From Pseudomonas taetrolens (GTDB lineage: Bacteria; Pseudomonadota; Gammaproteobacteria; Pseudomonadales; Pseudomonadaceae): a stretch of DNA of 64,000 nt. A program made the translations under genes and the position numbers. Shown in pieces: positions 18,357 through 28,219 of this stretch. A model generated the notes under the pieces. It saw only the letters and a program-made list of their open reading frames with translations, was not told the origin of the DNA and did no database searches. Each line of letters opens with the position of its first letter. Position 1 is the first letter of the stretch. The DNA lies in NCBI RefSeq assembly GCF_900475285.1, contig NZ_LS483370.1, forward strand, positions 2,184,001-2,248,000, written 5' to 3'.

Positions 18357-19793
18357 ATGACGTTCAGCAGCACTGCTCCAGAACAGTTGTCCAGCCTGTT
18401 GCAGGCGCAAAAACAAGCTTTCATCGAAGCTGGCCCGGTGAGTGCCGAGCAGCGCCGCGAGCGCATCCAGCGTGTGATTGAGCTGTTGGTGCGCTACCAG
18501 CAACCGTTGGTGGAGGCGATGGATGCGGACTTTGGCGGCAGGCCGCAGGGTTTCTCGCTGATGAACGATGTACTGGGTTCGCTGGCATCGCTCAAATATG
18601 CACGTGATCACCTGGCGCACTGGGTCGCGGACGAACCCCGTGAAGTATTCGCGCCTTATGACCAGTTGGGTGGCAAGGCCTGGATCATGTATCAGCCCAA
18701 AGGCTCGATCGGCATCATCGGTACCTGGAATGCGCCGCTGTTTACCCTGCTGAGCCCATTGGCCTGTGCGCTGGCTGCCGGCAACCGGGCAATTCTCAAG
18801 CCTTCGGAGGTGGTGCCGCGTACCGCACAGGTCGTGGCGCAAGCCTTTGCCGAACTGTTCGATCCACTGGAAGTGGCGGTGGTCACCGGTGAGGCTGACC
18901 TGGCCCAGGTCTTTACCGCGCAACCGTTTGACCACCTGGTATTCACCGGCAGCACCGCAGTCGCCCGCTCGGTGATGCGCAATGCCGCCGAAAACCTGGT
19001 GCCGTTGACCCTGGAGCTGGGCGGCAAGTCGCCGGTGATTGTTTCCCGCAGCGCAGACCTGGCCAAGACGGCATTCAGCATTGCCGCGGCCAAAGGCAAT
19101 AACGGCGGGCAGATTTGTATTAACCCGGACGTGGTGTACGTGCCTCGCGAACAACTTGAAGACTTTATCGGGGTATTGGGGGCGGCCTATGGCGAGCTGT
19201 TCCCGAGCATTGAGGGCAACCCGGATGTGGTGGCCGTAGTCAATGCCCGGCACTTGCAGCGCATTGAAGGTTATGTGCAGGACGCCCGCGCCCGCGGGGC
19301 CCGGGTCGAGAGCTTTCCTCAGGCGCTGCCGGCCGACGACCAGGCGCGCCGCCGTCCGCTGCAGGTGGTGGTCAACCCGCCTCGCGAAAGCCAGATTCTG
19401 CACGAGGAAATCTTTGGGCCGGCGCTGGTGCTGCTGCCTTATGATGCGCTGGATCAGGCGCTGGCCGATATCCATTCCCGTGAGCGGCCACTGGCGCTGT
19501 ACTACTTTGGCCAGAATGAAGAAGAGCAGCGCCATGTGCTGCAACACACGATTTCCGGCGGGGTGACCATCAACGACGTGATGATGCATGCCGCTTTGCA
19601 CGACGCGCCGTTCGGTGGTGTCGGGGCATCCGGCATGGGGCATTATCACGGCCGCGAAGGCTTCCTTGAATTCAGTCATCTGCGCACTGTATTCAAGGCG
19701 CCTGCCCATGATCCGCGCCGCGAATGGGGCCTGCTACCGCCTTATGGCGAGCATTTCCTGCCCGCCATGCAGGCCATGGTCACCGCCGACTGA
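18357..19793 (+). CDS. Aldehyde dehydrogenase, candidate steroid side-chain aldehyde dehydrogenase
   Basis: A 478-residue NAD(P)-dependent aldehyde dehydrogenase of the coniferyl-aldehyde/fatty-aldehyde type. The general base is Glu220 (LELGGKSP) and the nucleophile Cys254 (NNGGQICINPD). The C-terminal third carries FGPALVLLPY and the PFGGVGASGMGHYHG signature. In cholate-degrading Pseudomonas a dehydrogenase named Sad oxidises the C22 aldehyde formed by side-chain aldol cleavage; the location here, with a shared motif upstream and an amidase gene 80 bases downstream, makes this the natural candidate. The substrate is inferred; the enzyme class is certain. Confidence 0.85.
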   Translation: MTFSSTAPEQLSSLLQAQKQAFIEAGPVSAEQRRERIQRVIELLVRYQQPLVEAMDADFGGRPQGFSLMNDVLGSLASLKYARDHLAHWVADEPREVFAPYDQLGGKAWIMYQPKGSIGIIGTWNAPLFTLLSPLACALAAGNRAILKPSEVVPRTAQVVAQAFAELFDPLEVAVVTGEADLAQVFTAQPFDHLVFTGSTAVARSVMRNAAENLVPLTLELGGKSPVIVSRSADLAKTAFSIAAAKGNNGGQICINPDVVYVPREQLEDFIGVLGAAYGELFPSIEGNPDVVAVVNARHLQRIEGYVQDARARGARVESFPQALPADDQARRRPLQVVVNPPRESQILHEEIFGPALVLLPYDALDQALADIHSRERPLALYYFGQNEEEQRHVLQHTISGGVTINDVMMHAALHDAPFGGVGASGMGHYHGREGFLEFSHLRTVFKAPAHDPRREWGLLPPYGEHFLPAMQAMVTAD

Positions 19794-19873
19794 TCTTCGC
19801 CCGCCCTCCGTAGGCGCGAGTTGTTGTAGAGGGCGTTGCGTCAATAAAAACAAGATTTGACTGGAGATTGATT

Positions 19874-21448
19874 TTGCAAAGCCCTGTCGTTACACCTGAA
19901 GAATCGCAAACCCCGGCTGGCTGGCCGCGTCGCCATGTCCTCAAGGCAGGCGCCCTGGCGGTCGGTGCCGGCTTGCTGGGGCGCTTTGCCAGTGCGGCGA
20001 GCGTTAATGGCGTAACGCCTGACGAGTACCTGAAAATGGATGCCTGGGACATGGCCACGGCCGTGCGCAAAGGCGAACTCAGCCCGGAAAACCTGCTGGC
20101 GGCTGCCATGGCCCGCTGTGATGCAGTCAACCCCAAGGTCAAGGCGGTCAACATGCGCCATGACGCGTATGCCGATGCGCTGCTCAAGGCCCGCCGGGCG
20201 CAGGGGGCATCGGCGTCCGGTGTATTGGCCGGGGTGCCGATCCTGATCAAGGACCTCAACACCTACCTTGAAGGCACGCCGACCTCCAATGGCTGCCGCC
20301 TGTTCAAAGATGCACCGCCAGCGCCTCACACCAGCACCTTGATTGCCCGTTATCAGGCGGCAGGTGCCGTGCCGTTCGGCAAAACCACCTGCCCGGAATT
20401 CGGTCTGACCACAACCACCGAGTCCCTGTTGTGGGGCCAGACCCGCAACCCGTGGAACCTGGCGATGAGCGCTGGAGGATCGTCCGGCGGGGCCGCTGCA
20501 GCGGTGGCGGCGGGGATCGTACCGGTGGCGCATGCCACGGACGGTGGCGGTTCCATCCGGATCCCGGCGTCCTATTGCGGTCTGGTCGGGCTCAAGCCCA
20601 GCCGCTATCGCACCCCGAGCGGACCTGGAAAATACGAGGGCTGGTTTGGTGCCAGCGTGGGCAATGTGGTGTCGCGCAATGTGCGGGACATGGCGTTGTT
20701 CATGGATGTGGGCCAGGGGCATGAGGCTGGCAGTCCGTACTGGACCAAGCCACTGGTGCGCCCGTATGTGGACGAGTTGAATGCGGCCCCCGGACGCTTG
20801 CGGATCGGCCTGGTGCGAGATTCGCTGACCGGCTCGCCACTGGATCCGGCGGTGGCCAAGGTGCTGGACGAGACGGCCAGGCGTTTGAGCGGGCTGGGGC
20901 ATAACGTTGAAGAGCTGCGCCTGAATATTGATCCGCGCCAACTGTTTGGTGCCCACGGCGCGGTGATTGGCGACGCTTTGCTGACTCTGGTGCACGACCG
21001 TGAACAAGTCCTGGGTCGCAGCGGCACCCCTGAAGACTTCGAGCGCATCACCCAGGTGGTGCTGGGCAATGCCCGGAAAGTCACGGGGGAGGGCTTGTAC
21101 CGGGCGCGACAATCGTTTGAAAGCATTGGTGGCTACATGGAGCAGCAGTTCGACAACTATGACGTGATCCTGTCTCCGGTCACCGCCAACGTCACGCCTG
21201 AGCTGGGGCTGCTGACCCTGAACCAGCCTTGGGAAAGCTATGCCCACAACGCCATGGGCAGTGCTGGGTTTACCGTGCTGGCCAACGTCAGCGGGCAGCC
21301 GGCCATTTCGTTGCCGATTGGCATGAGCGATAGCGGCCTGCCGATCGGCATGATGTTCACCGGCCCGCTGGGGGGCGAGGACGTGTTGCTGCGACTGGCT
21401 GCGCAACTCGAGCAAGACCGTGCGTGGGCCGGCCTGCCAACGGTGTAG
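19874..21448 (+). CDS. Tat-exported amidase-signature hydrolase, candidate bile-salt deconjugase
   Basis: A 524-residue amidase-signature enzyme. The catalytic triad is complete: Lys126 in LIKDLN, cis-Ser203 in GGSSGG and nucleophile Ser227 in [11 protein letters not shown], with the family's 24-residue Ser spacing. The N-terminus has a twin-arginine signal (PRRHVLKAG, Arg19-Arg20) followed by a hydrophobic stretch and FASAAS, so it is probably periplasmic. The start is TTG at 19874, 7 bases after GGAG; another TTG two codons upstream is too close. Cotranscription with the aldehyde dehydrogenase suggests hydrolysis of the glycine or taurine amide of conjugated bile salts, but other amides are possible. 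Confidence 0.82.
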   Translation: MQSPVVTPEESQTPAGWPRRHVLKAGALAVGAGLLGRFASAASVNGVTPDEYLKMDAWDMATAVRKGELSPENLLAAAMARCDAVNPKVKAVNMRHDAYADALLKARRAQGASASGVLAGVPILIKDLNTYLEGTPTSNGCRLFKDAPPAPHTSTLIARYQAAGAVPFGKTTCPEFGLTTTTESLLWGQTRNPWNLAMSAGGSSGGAAAAVAAGIVPVAHATDGGGSIRIPASYCGLVGLKPSRYRTPSGPGKYEGWFGASVGNVVSRNVRDMALFMDVGQGHEAGSPYWTKPLVRPYVDELNAAPGRLRIGLVRDSLTGSPLDPAVAKVLDETARRLSGLGHNVEELRLNIDPRQLFGAHGAVIGDALLTLVHDREQVLGRSGTPEDFERITQVVLGNARKVTGEGLYRARQSFESIGGYMEQQFDNYDVILSPVTANVTPELGLLTLNQPWESYAHNAMGSAGFTVLANVSGQPAISLPIGMSDSGLPIGMMFTGPLGGEDVLLRLAAQLEQDRAWAGLPTV

Positions 21449-21457
21449 GTCCCGCGC

Positions 21458-21496
21458 AAGCCGCGATCTTCGGCAGGTGCTGAAGATCGCGGGCTT
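21458..21496. terminator. Hairpin after the amidase gene
   Basis: AAGCCGCGATCTTC and GAAGATCGCGGGCTT pair almost perfectly around a 10-base loop, 9 bases after the stop codon. There is no T-run, so it may be an extragenic palindrome that protects the 3' end rather than a classical terminator. Confidence 0.55.
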
Positions 21497-21531
21497 GATC
21501 CGCCTCTGTGGGGTTGATTGCCGGACACCGA

Positions 21532-21550
21532 CTAGTCCGCTTTGACGATG
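21532..21550 (+). promoter_or_regulatory. Shared cluster motif, site 8
   Basis: CTAGTCCGCTTTGACGATG, 81 bases before hsaA. It agrees with the consensus at 11 of the 12 best conserved positions and begins the largest plus-strand unit, hsaA to fadD3. Confidence 0.65.
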
Positions 21551-21631
21551 ATACGCAGCCTTCCAGACGGGATTATTCGTCATACACCGCCCGCGCATTC
21601 GCGCAGCGAGAGACTGACGGAGAACAGACGG

Positions 21632-22819
21632 ATGGATCAGATACGAGAGAAAAGTCCGATAGAACTTGAGCTGCTGCAGCGCGCACGGGACCTGATACCG
21701 GCGCTGAAAAGCCGCTCGGCGCAGGCGGACAAAGACTGCAAACTCCCCGATGAAACAGTTCGCGACCTGCAGCAAGCCGGCTTGCTGCGCGCCTTGCAAC
21801 CCAAGATGTGGGGCGGGCATGAAGTCGACCTGCGGACTTTCTTTGAAATTCAGATGACCCTGGCCGAAGGCTGCATGTCCACCGCCTGGGTGTTCGGCGT
21901 GGTCGGGGTTCACCCCTGGCAATTGGCGCGCTATCCGGTTGAAGCCCAGCGTGATGTATGGGGAGAGGACAGCTCGGTGCTGGTGGCCTCGACGTACATG
22001 CCGGTGGCCAGGGTTACGCCGGTCAAGGGCGGCTATCAGGTCAGCGGTCGCTGGGGCTTCTCCAGTGGCAGCCAGCATGCGCAATGGTGCCTGCTCGGCG
22101 GTATTGTGCCGCAGGACGAAATGGGCCCGACCGAGCACGGCACCTTCCTGATCCCGGCCAGTGATTACCGGATCGAACAGAACTGGGACGTATTGGGCCT
22201 TCGCGGCAGCGGTAGCCACGACATCATTGTCGAGGATGTGTTTGTGCCGGCGCATCGCGTACAGCGCACCAACAACTACAGCATCGAAGCCACGCCGGGG
22301 CGCCTGACCAACACCAACCCGATGTATTCGATCCCGTTTGCCCAGGTGTTTGCCCGTGCCGTGTCGACGTCGGCCATCGGTGCGTTGCAAGGGGCGATCA
22401 ATGAGTTCTGCGACAACGCTGCCAAGCACATTGGCAAGCACGGTGCCAAAACTGCCGAAGACCCGGCGGCCCAGGCAGCCGTTGCCGAAGCCATCATCAC
22501 CGTCGATGCCCTCAAGCTGGTGTTGATGCGCAACTACGGGAACCTGCTGGCCCTGGCCAGCGCCGGTGAATACCCGGATGTCGAAACCCGCTTGCTGTAT
22601 CGCTACCAGTCATCCCACGTGACCAATGTCTGCGCGGACCGGGTCAGCGACCTGTTGCGCTGCATGGCGGCCTCGGGCTTGTACAACACCAATCCGGTGG
22701 CGCGTTACTTCCGTGACCTGCACCAGGCACGCGGACACATCGCCAACAACGAAGCGGCCTACCGCCGCAGCTACGGGCTCGTACAGCTGGGCCTGCCCAA
22801 CGCAGACCCTTTTGTTTGA
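21632..22819 (+). CDS. hsaA: HsaA-type flavin-dependent monooxygenase, oxygenase component
   Basis: A 395-residue protein with the acyl-CoA dehydrogenase fold, of the group D two-component monooxygenases. It hydroxylates 3-HSA, the phenolic 9,10-seco steroid, to the catechol 3,4-DHSA using reduced flavin from HsaB. The HsaA-like pattern is visible throughout: LPDETVRDLQQAGLLRALQP, GGHEVDLRTFFE, STAWVFGVVGVHPW, SGRWGFSSGSQHAQW, GLRGSGSHDIIVEDVFVP, and the C-terminal YFRDLHQARGHIANN. GGAG precedes the ATG at 21632. It leads the unit hsaA-kstD-kst4D-SDR-kshB-fadD3. Confidence 0.92.
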   Translation: MDQIREKSPIELELLQRARDLIPALKSRSAQADKDCKLPDETVRDLQQAGLLRALQPKMWGGHEVDLRTFFEIQMTLAEGCMSTAWVFGVVGVHPWQLARYPVEAQRDVWGEDSSVLVASTYMPVARVTPVKGGYQVSGRWGFSSGSQHAQWCLLGGIVPQDEMGPTEHGTFLIPASDYRIEQNWDVLGLRGSGSHDIIVEDVFVPAHRVQRTNNYSIEATPGRLTNTNPMYSIPFAQVFARAVSTSAIGALQGAINEFCDNAAKHIGKHGAKTAEDPAAQAAVAEAIITVDALKLVLMRNYGNLLALASAGEYPDVETRLLYRYQSSHVTNVCADRVSDLLRCMAASGLYNTNPVARYFRDLHQARGHIANNEAAYRRSYGLVQLGLPNADPFV

Positions 22820-22956
22820 TCAGGTAACAGTGATCAAGCGGCGTTGATCGAATAGCGCCACACGGTGTTCGCAGCTGTTTAACGACAGAAGGCTGCGCGC
22901 ACCGTTGGCCGTTCTGTCGGGCCAAATTTCTGACCTCAACGGATGGCATAACAATA

Positions 22957-24702
22957 ATGACAACTCACGTTCAGTCTCAGTCCAGCTATGACGTTATCGT
23001 GGTCGGCTCCGGTGCCGGAGCCATGACCTCGGCCCTGTTTGCTGCCGATCAGGGCCTGTCGGTGCTTATCGTCGAAAAAAGCGACAAGTACGGCGGTACC
23101 TCGGCGATTTCCGGCGGCGGGATCTGGATCCCGAACAACCATTACTTCGCGGCCATGGGTGGGCAGGACAGCCCTGAGTTGTCGATGCAGTACCTCAAGG
23201 CCGCCACGGGCGAGCACGGTGATCCGGTGCGCTTGCAAGCCTATCTGGACAATGCTGCACCGATGATCAAAAAGCTGACCGACAGCAGTCGTGTGCGCTA
23301 TGCCGTGGCCGCCAAATACCCGGATTACTACCCGCAACTGCCAGGTGCACTGGCCGGAGGTCGCACCCTCGACCCCGAATTGTTCGACACCAGCCTGCTG
23401 GCTGAAGAATTGCCCAACCTGCGCAAGCCGTCACCTTCGACCTTGCTCATGGGGCGCATTGCGTGGACTGCCCGCGATGCGCATAAGGCCATGGCCCGCA
23501 GTTTCGGCTGGCAATGGCTGATTTTCAAACTGATGGCCCGCTACAAACTGGACTTCAAATGGCGGCGCAAAAGCAAGTACGACCGCCGGGCCGCCCTCGG
23601 CAGCTCGCTGGTGGCGTCCTTGCGCCGCTCGTTGATGGACCGCAATGTGCCGCTGTGGCTCAACACCGATTTTCAGGACGTGCTGCTCGACGATGATCGG
23701 GTGTGCGGGATCAAGGTCGCCACCGGCGGCAAAGTGCTCGAACTCAAGGCCCGGCGCGGGGTGATTTTTAGCGCTGGCGGCTTTGAGCAGAACCAGACTC
23801 TGCGTGAAAAATTCCTGCCGCAACCGACCCGCGCCAGTTGGAGCGCGACTCCACCGGGCAACAACACCGGAGCTGCGCTGGAAGCCGGGCTCAAAATCGG
23901 CGCCGCCACGGCGCTGATGGACTGGGCGTGGTGGGCACCGACCATAGCCGTGCCTGGTGAAGAAAAACCCCGCGGTGTCTTTGCCGAACGGGCGTTTCCG
24001 GGCGCCATCGTGGTGAATGGCCAGGGCCGGCGTTTCGTCAACGAGGCGGCGCCGTACCTGGAGTTCGTCGACGCCATGTACCGTGACAACCAGAAAACCG
24101 GCGGTCAGTCGGTGCCATCGTGGGTGATCTTCGACGGTCATTTCCGCTTCCATTACGCCATGGGCCCGCTCATGCCGGCGCAGGTCGCCCCTGACAGCCG
24201 TTTGCGCAAGGAATGGCTCAACACCGTGTACTGGAAGGCTGACAGCCTTGACGCTCTGGCGGCGCAAATCGGCGTTGATGCCCAGGGGCTGAACGGCACC
24301 GTGCAGAAAATGAATGAGTATGCGCAGACCGGTGTCGATCTGGAGTTTGATCGTGGCGGCAACGTGTTTGACCGCTATTACGGCGACTGCAATATCAAGC
24401 CCAACCCCTGCCTGGCCCCGCTGCGCAAAGGGCCGTACTACGCCATGCGCCTGGATGCCGGCGACATCGGCACCAAAGGCGGTCTGCTGACCAACCAGCA
24501 TGCGCAAGTGGTTCGCGAGGACGGGCAGCCCATCAGCGGCCTGTATGCCATCGGCAATTGCTCGGCGTCGGTGATGGGCACCAGCTACCCGGGCGCGGGC
24601 GGCACACTGGGGCCTGCGATGACCTTTGGTTACATCGCGGCCAATCACATTGCGACTCAAGCGCCGGTAGCGTCCAGCGTCCAGCAGGAGGCCTTGGTAT
24701 GA
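22957..24702 (+). CDS. kstD: 3-ketosteroid delta1-dehydrogenase
   Basis: A 581-residue FAD protein that introduces the C1-C2 double bond into ring A of 3-ketosteroids, which with 9alpha-hydroxylation opens ring B. The FAD motif is VVGSGAGAMTSALFAADQGLSVL near residue 15, then GGTSAISGGGIWIPNN. The C-terminal GPYYAMRLDAGDIGTKGG and the GLYAIGNCSASVMG-TSYPGAGGTLGPA segment carry the active-site Tyr and Gly region known from Rhodococcus KstD1. The length matches the family. The ribosome binding site is weak. The stop overlaps the next start by four bases. Confidence 0.92.
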   Translation: MTTHVQSQSSYDVIVVGSGAGAMTSALFAADQGLSVLIVEKSDKYGGTSAISGGGIWIPNNHYFAAMGGQDSPELSMQYLKAATGEHGDPVRLQAYLDNAAPMIKKLTDSSRVRYAVAAKYPDYYPQLPGALAGGRTLDPELFDTSLLAEELPNLRKPSPSTLLMGRIAWTARDAHKAMARSFGWQWLIFKLMARYKLDFKWRRKSKYDRRAALGSSLVASLRRSLMDRNVPLWLNTDFQDVLLDDDRVCGIKVATGGKVLELKARRGVIFSAGGFEQNQTLREKFLPQPTRASWSATPPGNNTGAALEAGLKIGAATALMDWAWWAPTIAVPGEEKPRGVFAERAFPGAIVVNGQGRRFVNEAAPYLEFVDAMYRDNQKTGGQSVPSWVIFDGHFRFHYAMGPLMPAQVAPDSRLRKEWLNTVYWKADSLDALAAQIGVDAQGLNGTVQKMNEYAQTGVDLEFDRGGNVFDRYYGDCNIKPNPCLAPLRKGPYYAMRLDAGDIGTKGGLLTNQHAQVVREDGQPISGLYAIGNCSASVMGTSYPGAGGTLGPAMTFGYIAANHIATQAPVASSVQQEALV

Positions 24703-26393
24703 GCCGGCCCCGTCGCGACAGCAACACACCGATTCTTGCGCCGTTGGTAGAAGAACAACTGGGCGACCGGACGTGGAGTGACACTTGTGACGTGCTGGTG
24801 ATTGGCTGGGGGGCGGCGGGTGCCTGTGCGGCTCTGGAAGCCCGCAGTCATGGCGCACAGGTGATCATTGCCGACCGTTTCAACGGCGGTGGCGCCAGTG
24901 CCAGAAGTGGCGGCGTGGTGTATGCCGGTGGCGGCACACGGCAGCAGCAGGCGGCCGGTTTCAGTGACAGTCCGCAGGCTATGTTTGACTACCTCAAGCA
25001 CGAAACCCAGGGCGTGGTCAGCGATGCGACTTTGCGCAAGTTTTGTGCTGACAGCGTGAGCAACCTGAGCTGGCTGGAAGGCCACGGTGCGCGTTACGCC
25101 CACAGTGTGCCGCCCGGGGGCAAAACCTCTTATCCATCTGATGGCTACTTTCTGTATTACTCGGGTAACGAGCTGGTGCCTTCCCATGCCGGTGAGCAGG
25201 CGCCGGCCCCGCGAGGGCATCGCACCGTGGGCAAGGGCCAGTGCGGCGCAGTGCTTTACCGTCATTTGAAGGACGCCTGCCTGAAGGCCGGGGTTCAGCC
25301 GTTATTGCAATCTGCCGCCCGGCGCCTGGTGATCGATGCCAGCGGACGGGTGATTGGCGCCGAACTCTGGTGCCTGCCCGCGGGCAGTCGCGAGGCGATC
25401 CTGCATGCGCGCCTGGCCGCCCGGGCAGAGCGCCTGCAAAATTTTGCGCCGGGTTACTGCGACCGCTTGCGCCAGAAAATCACTCAACTGGAACATGACC
25501 ACGCCCGGCCGACCCTGGTGCGGGCGCGACGCGGGGTCATTCTCAGTACGGGCGGTTTCATCTTCAACCGCGAGCTGATCCAGGATCACGCGCCGAAATT
25601 CCGCCGTAATTTCAAGGTCGGTGCCACCGGTTGTGACGGTAGCGGCCTGCGCCTGGGGCAGTCGGTCGGGGCCTGCAGCGAACGGCTGAGCCGGGTGTCG
25701 GCCTGGCGTTTTATCAATCCACCGTATTGCTGGCCCAAAGGCATTGTGGTCAACACCGATGGCCAGCGGTTTTGCAATGAAGAAGTCTACGGGGCCACCC
25801 TGGGGCAGCCTTTGTGTGAAGAGCAGGGCGGCAAGGCCTGGCTGATCCTGGATGCGCGGCTGCGCAAGCAGGCCATTCGCCAGGCGCTGTTTGGTGGCTA
25901 CTGGTGGTTCCAGAGCGTGCCGGCCTTGGCGCTGATGCTGCTCAAGGTTCGCAAGGGACAAACACCTGAACAATTGGCGAGTACCTGCGGCATGCAACCT
26001 GCCGAGCTGAGTGCGGCGTTGCAGGCATACAACGCCGGGGCCCGTGGCGTCGCGGAAGATGCCTTTGGCAAATCTACAGGCAGTCGCCAGGTGCTTGATC
26101 AGGGTCCGTTCTACGCCTGTGACATCAGCGTCGGCAATCCGGTCTTTCCGCTGGGGGCACTGACCCTGGGTGGCCTTAAGGTGAATGAAGACGACGGTGC
26201 CGTACTGGATGACAACGGCGAACCCGTTGCCGGTCTGTTCAGTGCCGGGCGTACCGCCATTGGCGTGGCTTCCCATCTCTACATCAGCGGTCTGTCACTG
26301 GCTGACTGCGTGTTTTCCGGACGCCGTGCCGGGTATGCGGTGAGTGCGGCGACAGCACCGGTTTCTGAAAACCTGGCCCTTGAGCCTCTTTAA
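24699..26393 (+). CDS. 3-ketosteroid delta4-(5alpha)-dehydrogenase-like FAD protein (Kst4D/TesI type)
   Basis: A 564-residue FAD-dependent dehydrogenase of the fumarate reductase/KstD superfamily. It starts in an ATGA overlap with kstD. The FAD-binding VLVIGWGAAGACAALEA is followed by GGASARSGGVVYAGGGT, then APAPRGH, VNTDGQRFCNEEVYG and GGLKVNEDDGAVL, a combination that recalls Rhodococcus Kst4D and Comamonas TesI rather than KstD. Such enzymes convert 5alpha-3-ketosteroids to the delta4-3-keto form. A role on 5beta bile-acid nuclei is possible and would be different; sequence alone does not tell. Confidence 0.8.
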   Translation: MSRPRRDSNTPILAPLVEEQLGDRTWSDTCDVLVIGWGAAGACAALEARSHGAQVIIADRFNGGGASARSGGVVYAGGGTRQQQAAGFSDSPQAMFDYLKHETQGVVSDATLRKFCADSVSNLSWLEGHGARYAHSVPPGGKTSYPSDGYFLYYSGNELVPSHAGEQAPAPRGHRTVGKGQCGAVLYRHLKDACLKAGVQPLLQSAARRLVIDASGRVIGAELWCLPAGSREAILHARLAARAERLQNFAPGYCDRLRQKITQLEHDHARPTLVRARRGVILSTGGFIFNRELIQDHAPKFRRNFKVGATGCDGSGLRLGQSVGACSERLSRVSAWRFINPPYCWPKGIVVNTDGQRFCNEEVYGATLGQPLCEEQGGKAWLILDARLRKQAIRQALFGGYWWFQSVPALALMLLKVRKGQTPEQLASTCGMQPAELSAALQAYNAGARGVAEDAFGKSTGSRQVLDQGPFYACDISVGNPVFPLGALTLGGLKVNEDDGAVLDDNGEPVAGLFSAGRTAIGVASHLYISGLSLADCVFSGRRAGYAVSAATAPVSENLALEPL

Positions 26394-26405
26394 AAGGACG
26401 ACGAC

Positions 26406-27167
26406 ATGAGTGCACGGGTTGCAGGCAAAGTGGCTTTGATCACTGGTGGCGCCAGTGGTGTCGGCCGGGCCAGCGCCATGCTGCTGGCGCGAGAAGGTGC
26501 CCGGGTGGTCATCAGCGACATTGATGTGGCCGCCGGGTTGGCCCTGGTCGAGGAGATCGGTTCCCAGGCGCTGTTCATTGAGCACGATGCCGCCAGCGAA
26601 GCAGATTGGGCGCGGGTCATCGAGCGCATCCGTCAGGACTACGGGCGCCTGGACATCGTGTTCAACAACGCCGGGATCTTGCTCAAGGGCGGCATTGAAG
26701 ACACGGACTATGCCGACTGGCAGCGGGTGCAACGGGTCAACTCCGACAGCGTGTTCCTGGGGTGTCGCGCCGCCATCAGCCTGATGAAAGAGGGCGAGGG
26801 CGGTTCGATCATCAATATGTCTTCCATTGCCGGGGTTGCCGGCCGTGACGATTACGTGGCCTACAGCGCCTCGAAAGGGGCGGTTGCGGCATTGACCCGT
26901 TCGGTGGCGGCGTTGTGCCGTCGACGCAAATACCGGATCCGCTGCAACTCCTTGCACCCGGACGGCATCCTCACCCCCATGACCACATCGACGTTACCGG
27001 CCGGGGTCGATCCCTGGAGCCTGAGCATCGATGCCGACCCCATGGGGCGCATGTGCTTGCCCGAAGATGTGGCCGCCAGCGTGTTGTTTTTGGCCAGTGA
27101 CGAGTCACGGGCCATCAACGGCATCGAATTGCGGATCGACAGTGGTCAGTTTGTGATGAGTATTTGA
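26406..27167 (+). CDS. 3beta/17beta-hydroxysteroid dehydrogenase-like SDR
   Basis: A 253-residue short-chain dehydrogenase. It has TGGASGVGRA for cofactor, NNAGILL, the catalytic Ser in INMSSIAG and Tyr-Lys in AYSASKGAV. Extended stretches recall Comamonas testosteroni 3beta/17beta-HSD: VALITGGASGVG, DINxAAG, ASEADW, NSDSVFLGC, and RCNSLHPDGILTPM near residue 180. It should interconvert hydroxyl and keto groups at C3 or C17. An AAAGGACGACG stretch precedes the ATG. It is the fourth gene of the hsaA unit, one base before the reductase gene. Confidence 0.82.
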   Translation: MSARVAGKVALITGGASGVGRASAMLLAREGARVVISDIDVAAGLALVEEIGSQALFIEHDAASEADWARVIERIRQDYGRLDIVFNNAGILLKGGIEDTDYADWQRVQRVNSDSVFLGCRAAISLMKEGEGGSIINMSSIAGVAGRDDYVAYSASKGAVAALTRSVAALCRRRKYRIRCNSLHPDGILTPMTTSTLPAGVDPWSLSIDADPMGRMCLPEDVAASVLFLASDESRAINGIELRIDSGQFVMSI

Positions 27168-27168
27168 G

Positions 27169-28200
27169 ATGAACCAACCGGCCTATATTTCTCTGCGAGT
27201 GGCGCAGATCGTCACGGAAACCGCGGATGCCAAATCCCTGGTGTTCGAGGTTCCCGAGGCATTGCGCGAACAGTTTTCTTACAAGAGCGGTCAATTCCTG
27301 ACCTTGCGCGTGCCCTTTGAGAGTGGCTGGTTGCCGCGGTGTTACTCGCTGTCCAGCACCCCGCTGGAGAACGAGCCACTACGGGTCACGATCAAGCAGG
27401 TACGCGACGGTCGTGCTTCCAATTGGTTGTGCGAGCAGTTGCGCGAGGGTGACCGGCTTGAGGTGCTGGCCCCGGCTGGGGTGTTTGTGCCCCGGCATTT
27501 TGACGATGATTTCGTGTTGTTTGGCGGTGGCAGCGGGGTGACGCCGGTGCTGTCGATCCTGCGCTCGGCCTTGATCGCCGGCACTGGCCGCATCCTGTTG
27601 ATTTACGCCAACCGCGATGAGGCTTCGGTGATCTTTGCCAGCGAGCTTAAAACCCTGGCCAGCGCCTACCCGCAACGCCTGCAAATCATTCACTGGCTGG
27701 ATTCGGTACAGGGGATTCCGGCCGTTGCACAACTGGCGGAGCTGGCCCGGCCGTTTACCCGGGCCCAGGCGTTCATCTGTGGCCCCGGGCCGTTCATGGA
27801 CGCGGCCGTCAGCGCCTTGCATCTGATCGGCATGGAACATGGACGGATCCACGTCGAGCGTTTCGTCTCGTTGCCCGAAGAAGGCAGCGTGGCAGCGCCT
27901 GCCGCCGTCGATACAGATGTCATCGGCAGCCAGCTGTCGGTACGTCTCGATGGCGAGGAGTTCGAAGTGCCGTGCGCCGAAGGTGAAACCCTGCTCAACG
28001 CCATGCAGCGTGCCGGTCTGAAACCGCCCAGTTCATGCCTGGTGGGCTCTTGCGCCACCTGCATGTGTACCGTGGAGCGGGGCAGTGTCGAGATGCTGCG
28101 CAACGATGCCCTGGACCAGCAGGAACTGAATGACGGCTGGGTGCTGGCGTGCCAATCGGTGCCCAACAGTGAACACCTGCGCGTGTGTTTTCCCGAATAA
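27169..28200 (+). CDS. kshB: Ferredoxin-NAD(P) reductase of 3-ketosteroid 9alpha-hydroxylase (KshB type)
   Basis: A 343-residue electron-transfer protein with three parts: an FAD domain with RCYS at 57-60, an NAD(P) domain with GGGSGVTP at 119-126 and CGPGPFM, and a C-terminal plant-type 2Fe-2S domain with Cys290, 295, 298 and 328. This is the architecture of KshB, which feeds the Rieske oxygenase KshA. KshA itself was not found in this window, so the oxygenase gene must lie elsewhere. The gene sits between the HSD-like SDR and fadD3. Confidence 0.88.
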   Translation: MNQPAYISLRVAQIVTETADAKSLVFEVPEALREQFSYKSGQFLTLRVPFESGWLPRCYSLSSTPLENEPLRVTIKQVRDGRASNWLCEQLREGDRLEVLAPAGVFVPRHFDDDFVLFGGGSGVTPVLSILRSALIAGTGRILLIYANRDEASVIFASELKTLASAYPQRLQIIHWLDSVQGIPAVAQLAELARPFTRAQAFICGPGPFMDAAVSALHLIGMEHGRIHVERFVSLPEEGSVAAPAAVDTDVIGSQLSVRLDGEEFEVPCAEGETLLNAMQRAGLKPPSSCLVGSCATCMCTVERGSVEMLRNDALDQQELNDGWVLACQSVPNSEHLRVCFPE

Positions 28201-28219
28201 TCAGCCAGACGAGCGACCG

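Noticed and set aside
18351..19709. Antisense frame of about 450 codons opposite the aldehyde dehydrogenase
   Set aside because: The plus strand encodes a full aldehyde dehydrogenase with catalytic Glu and Cys; the antisense product is low-complexity and rich in Arg, His and Gln.
19841..22441. Very long antisense open frame (over 860 codons) across the amidase and hsaA genes
   Set aside because: It is the antisense of two genes with strong family motifs; long antisense frames are common in GC-rich DNA. It has no ribosome binding site and no recognisable domain.
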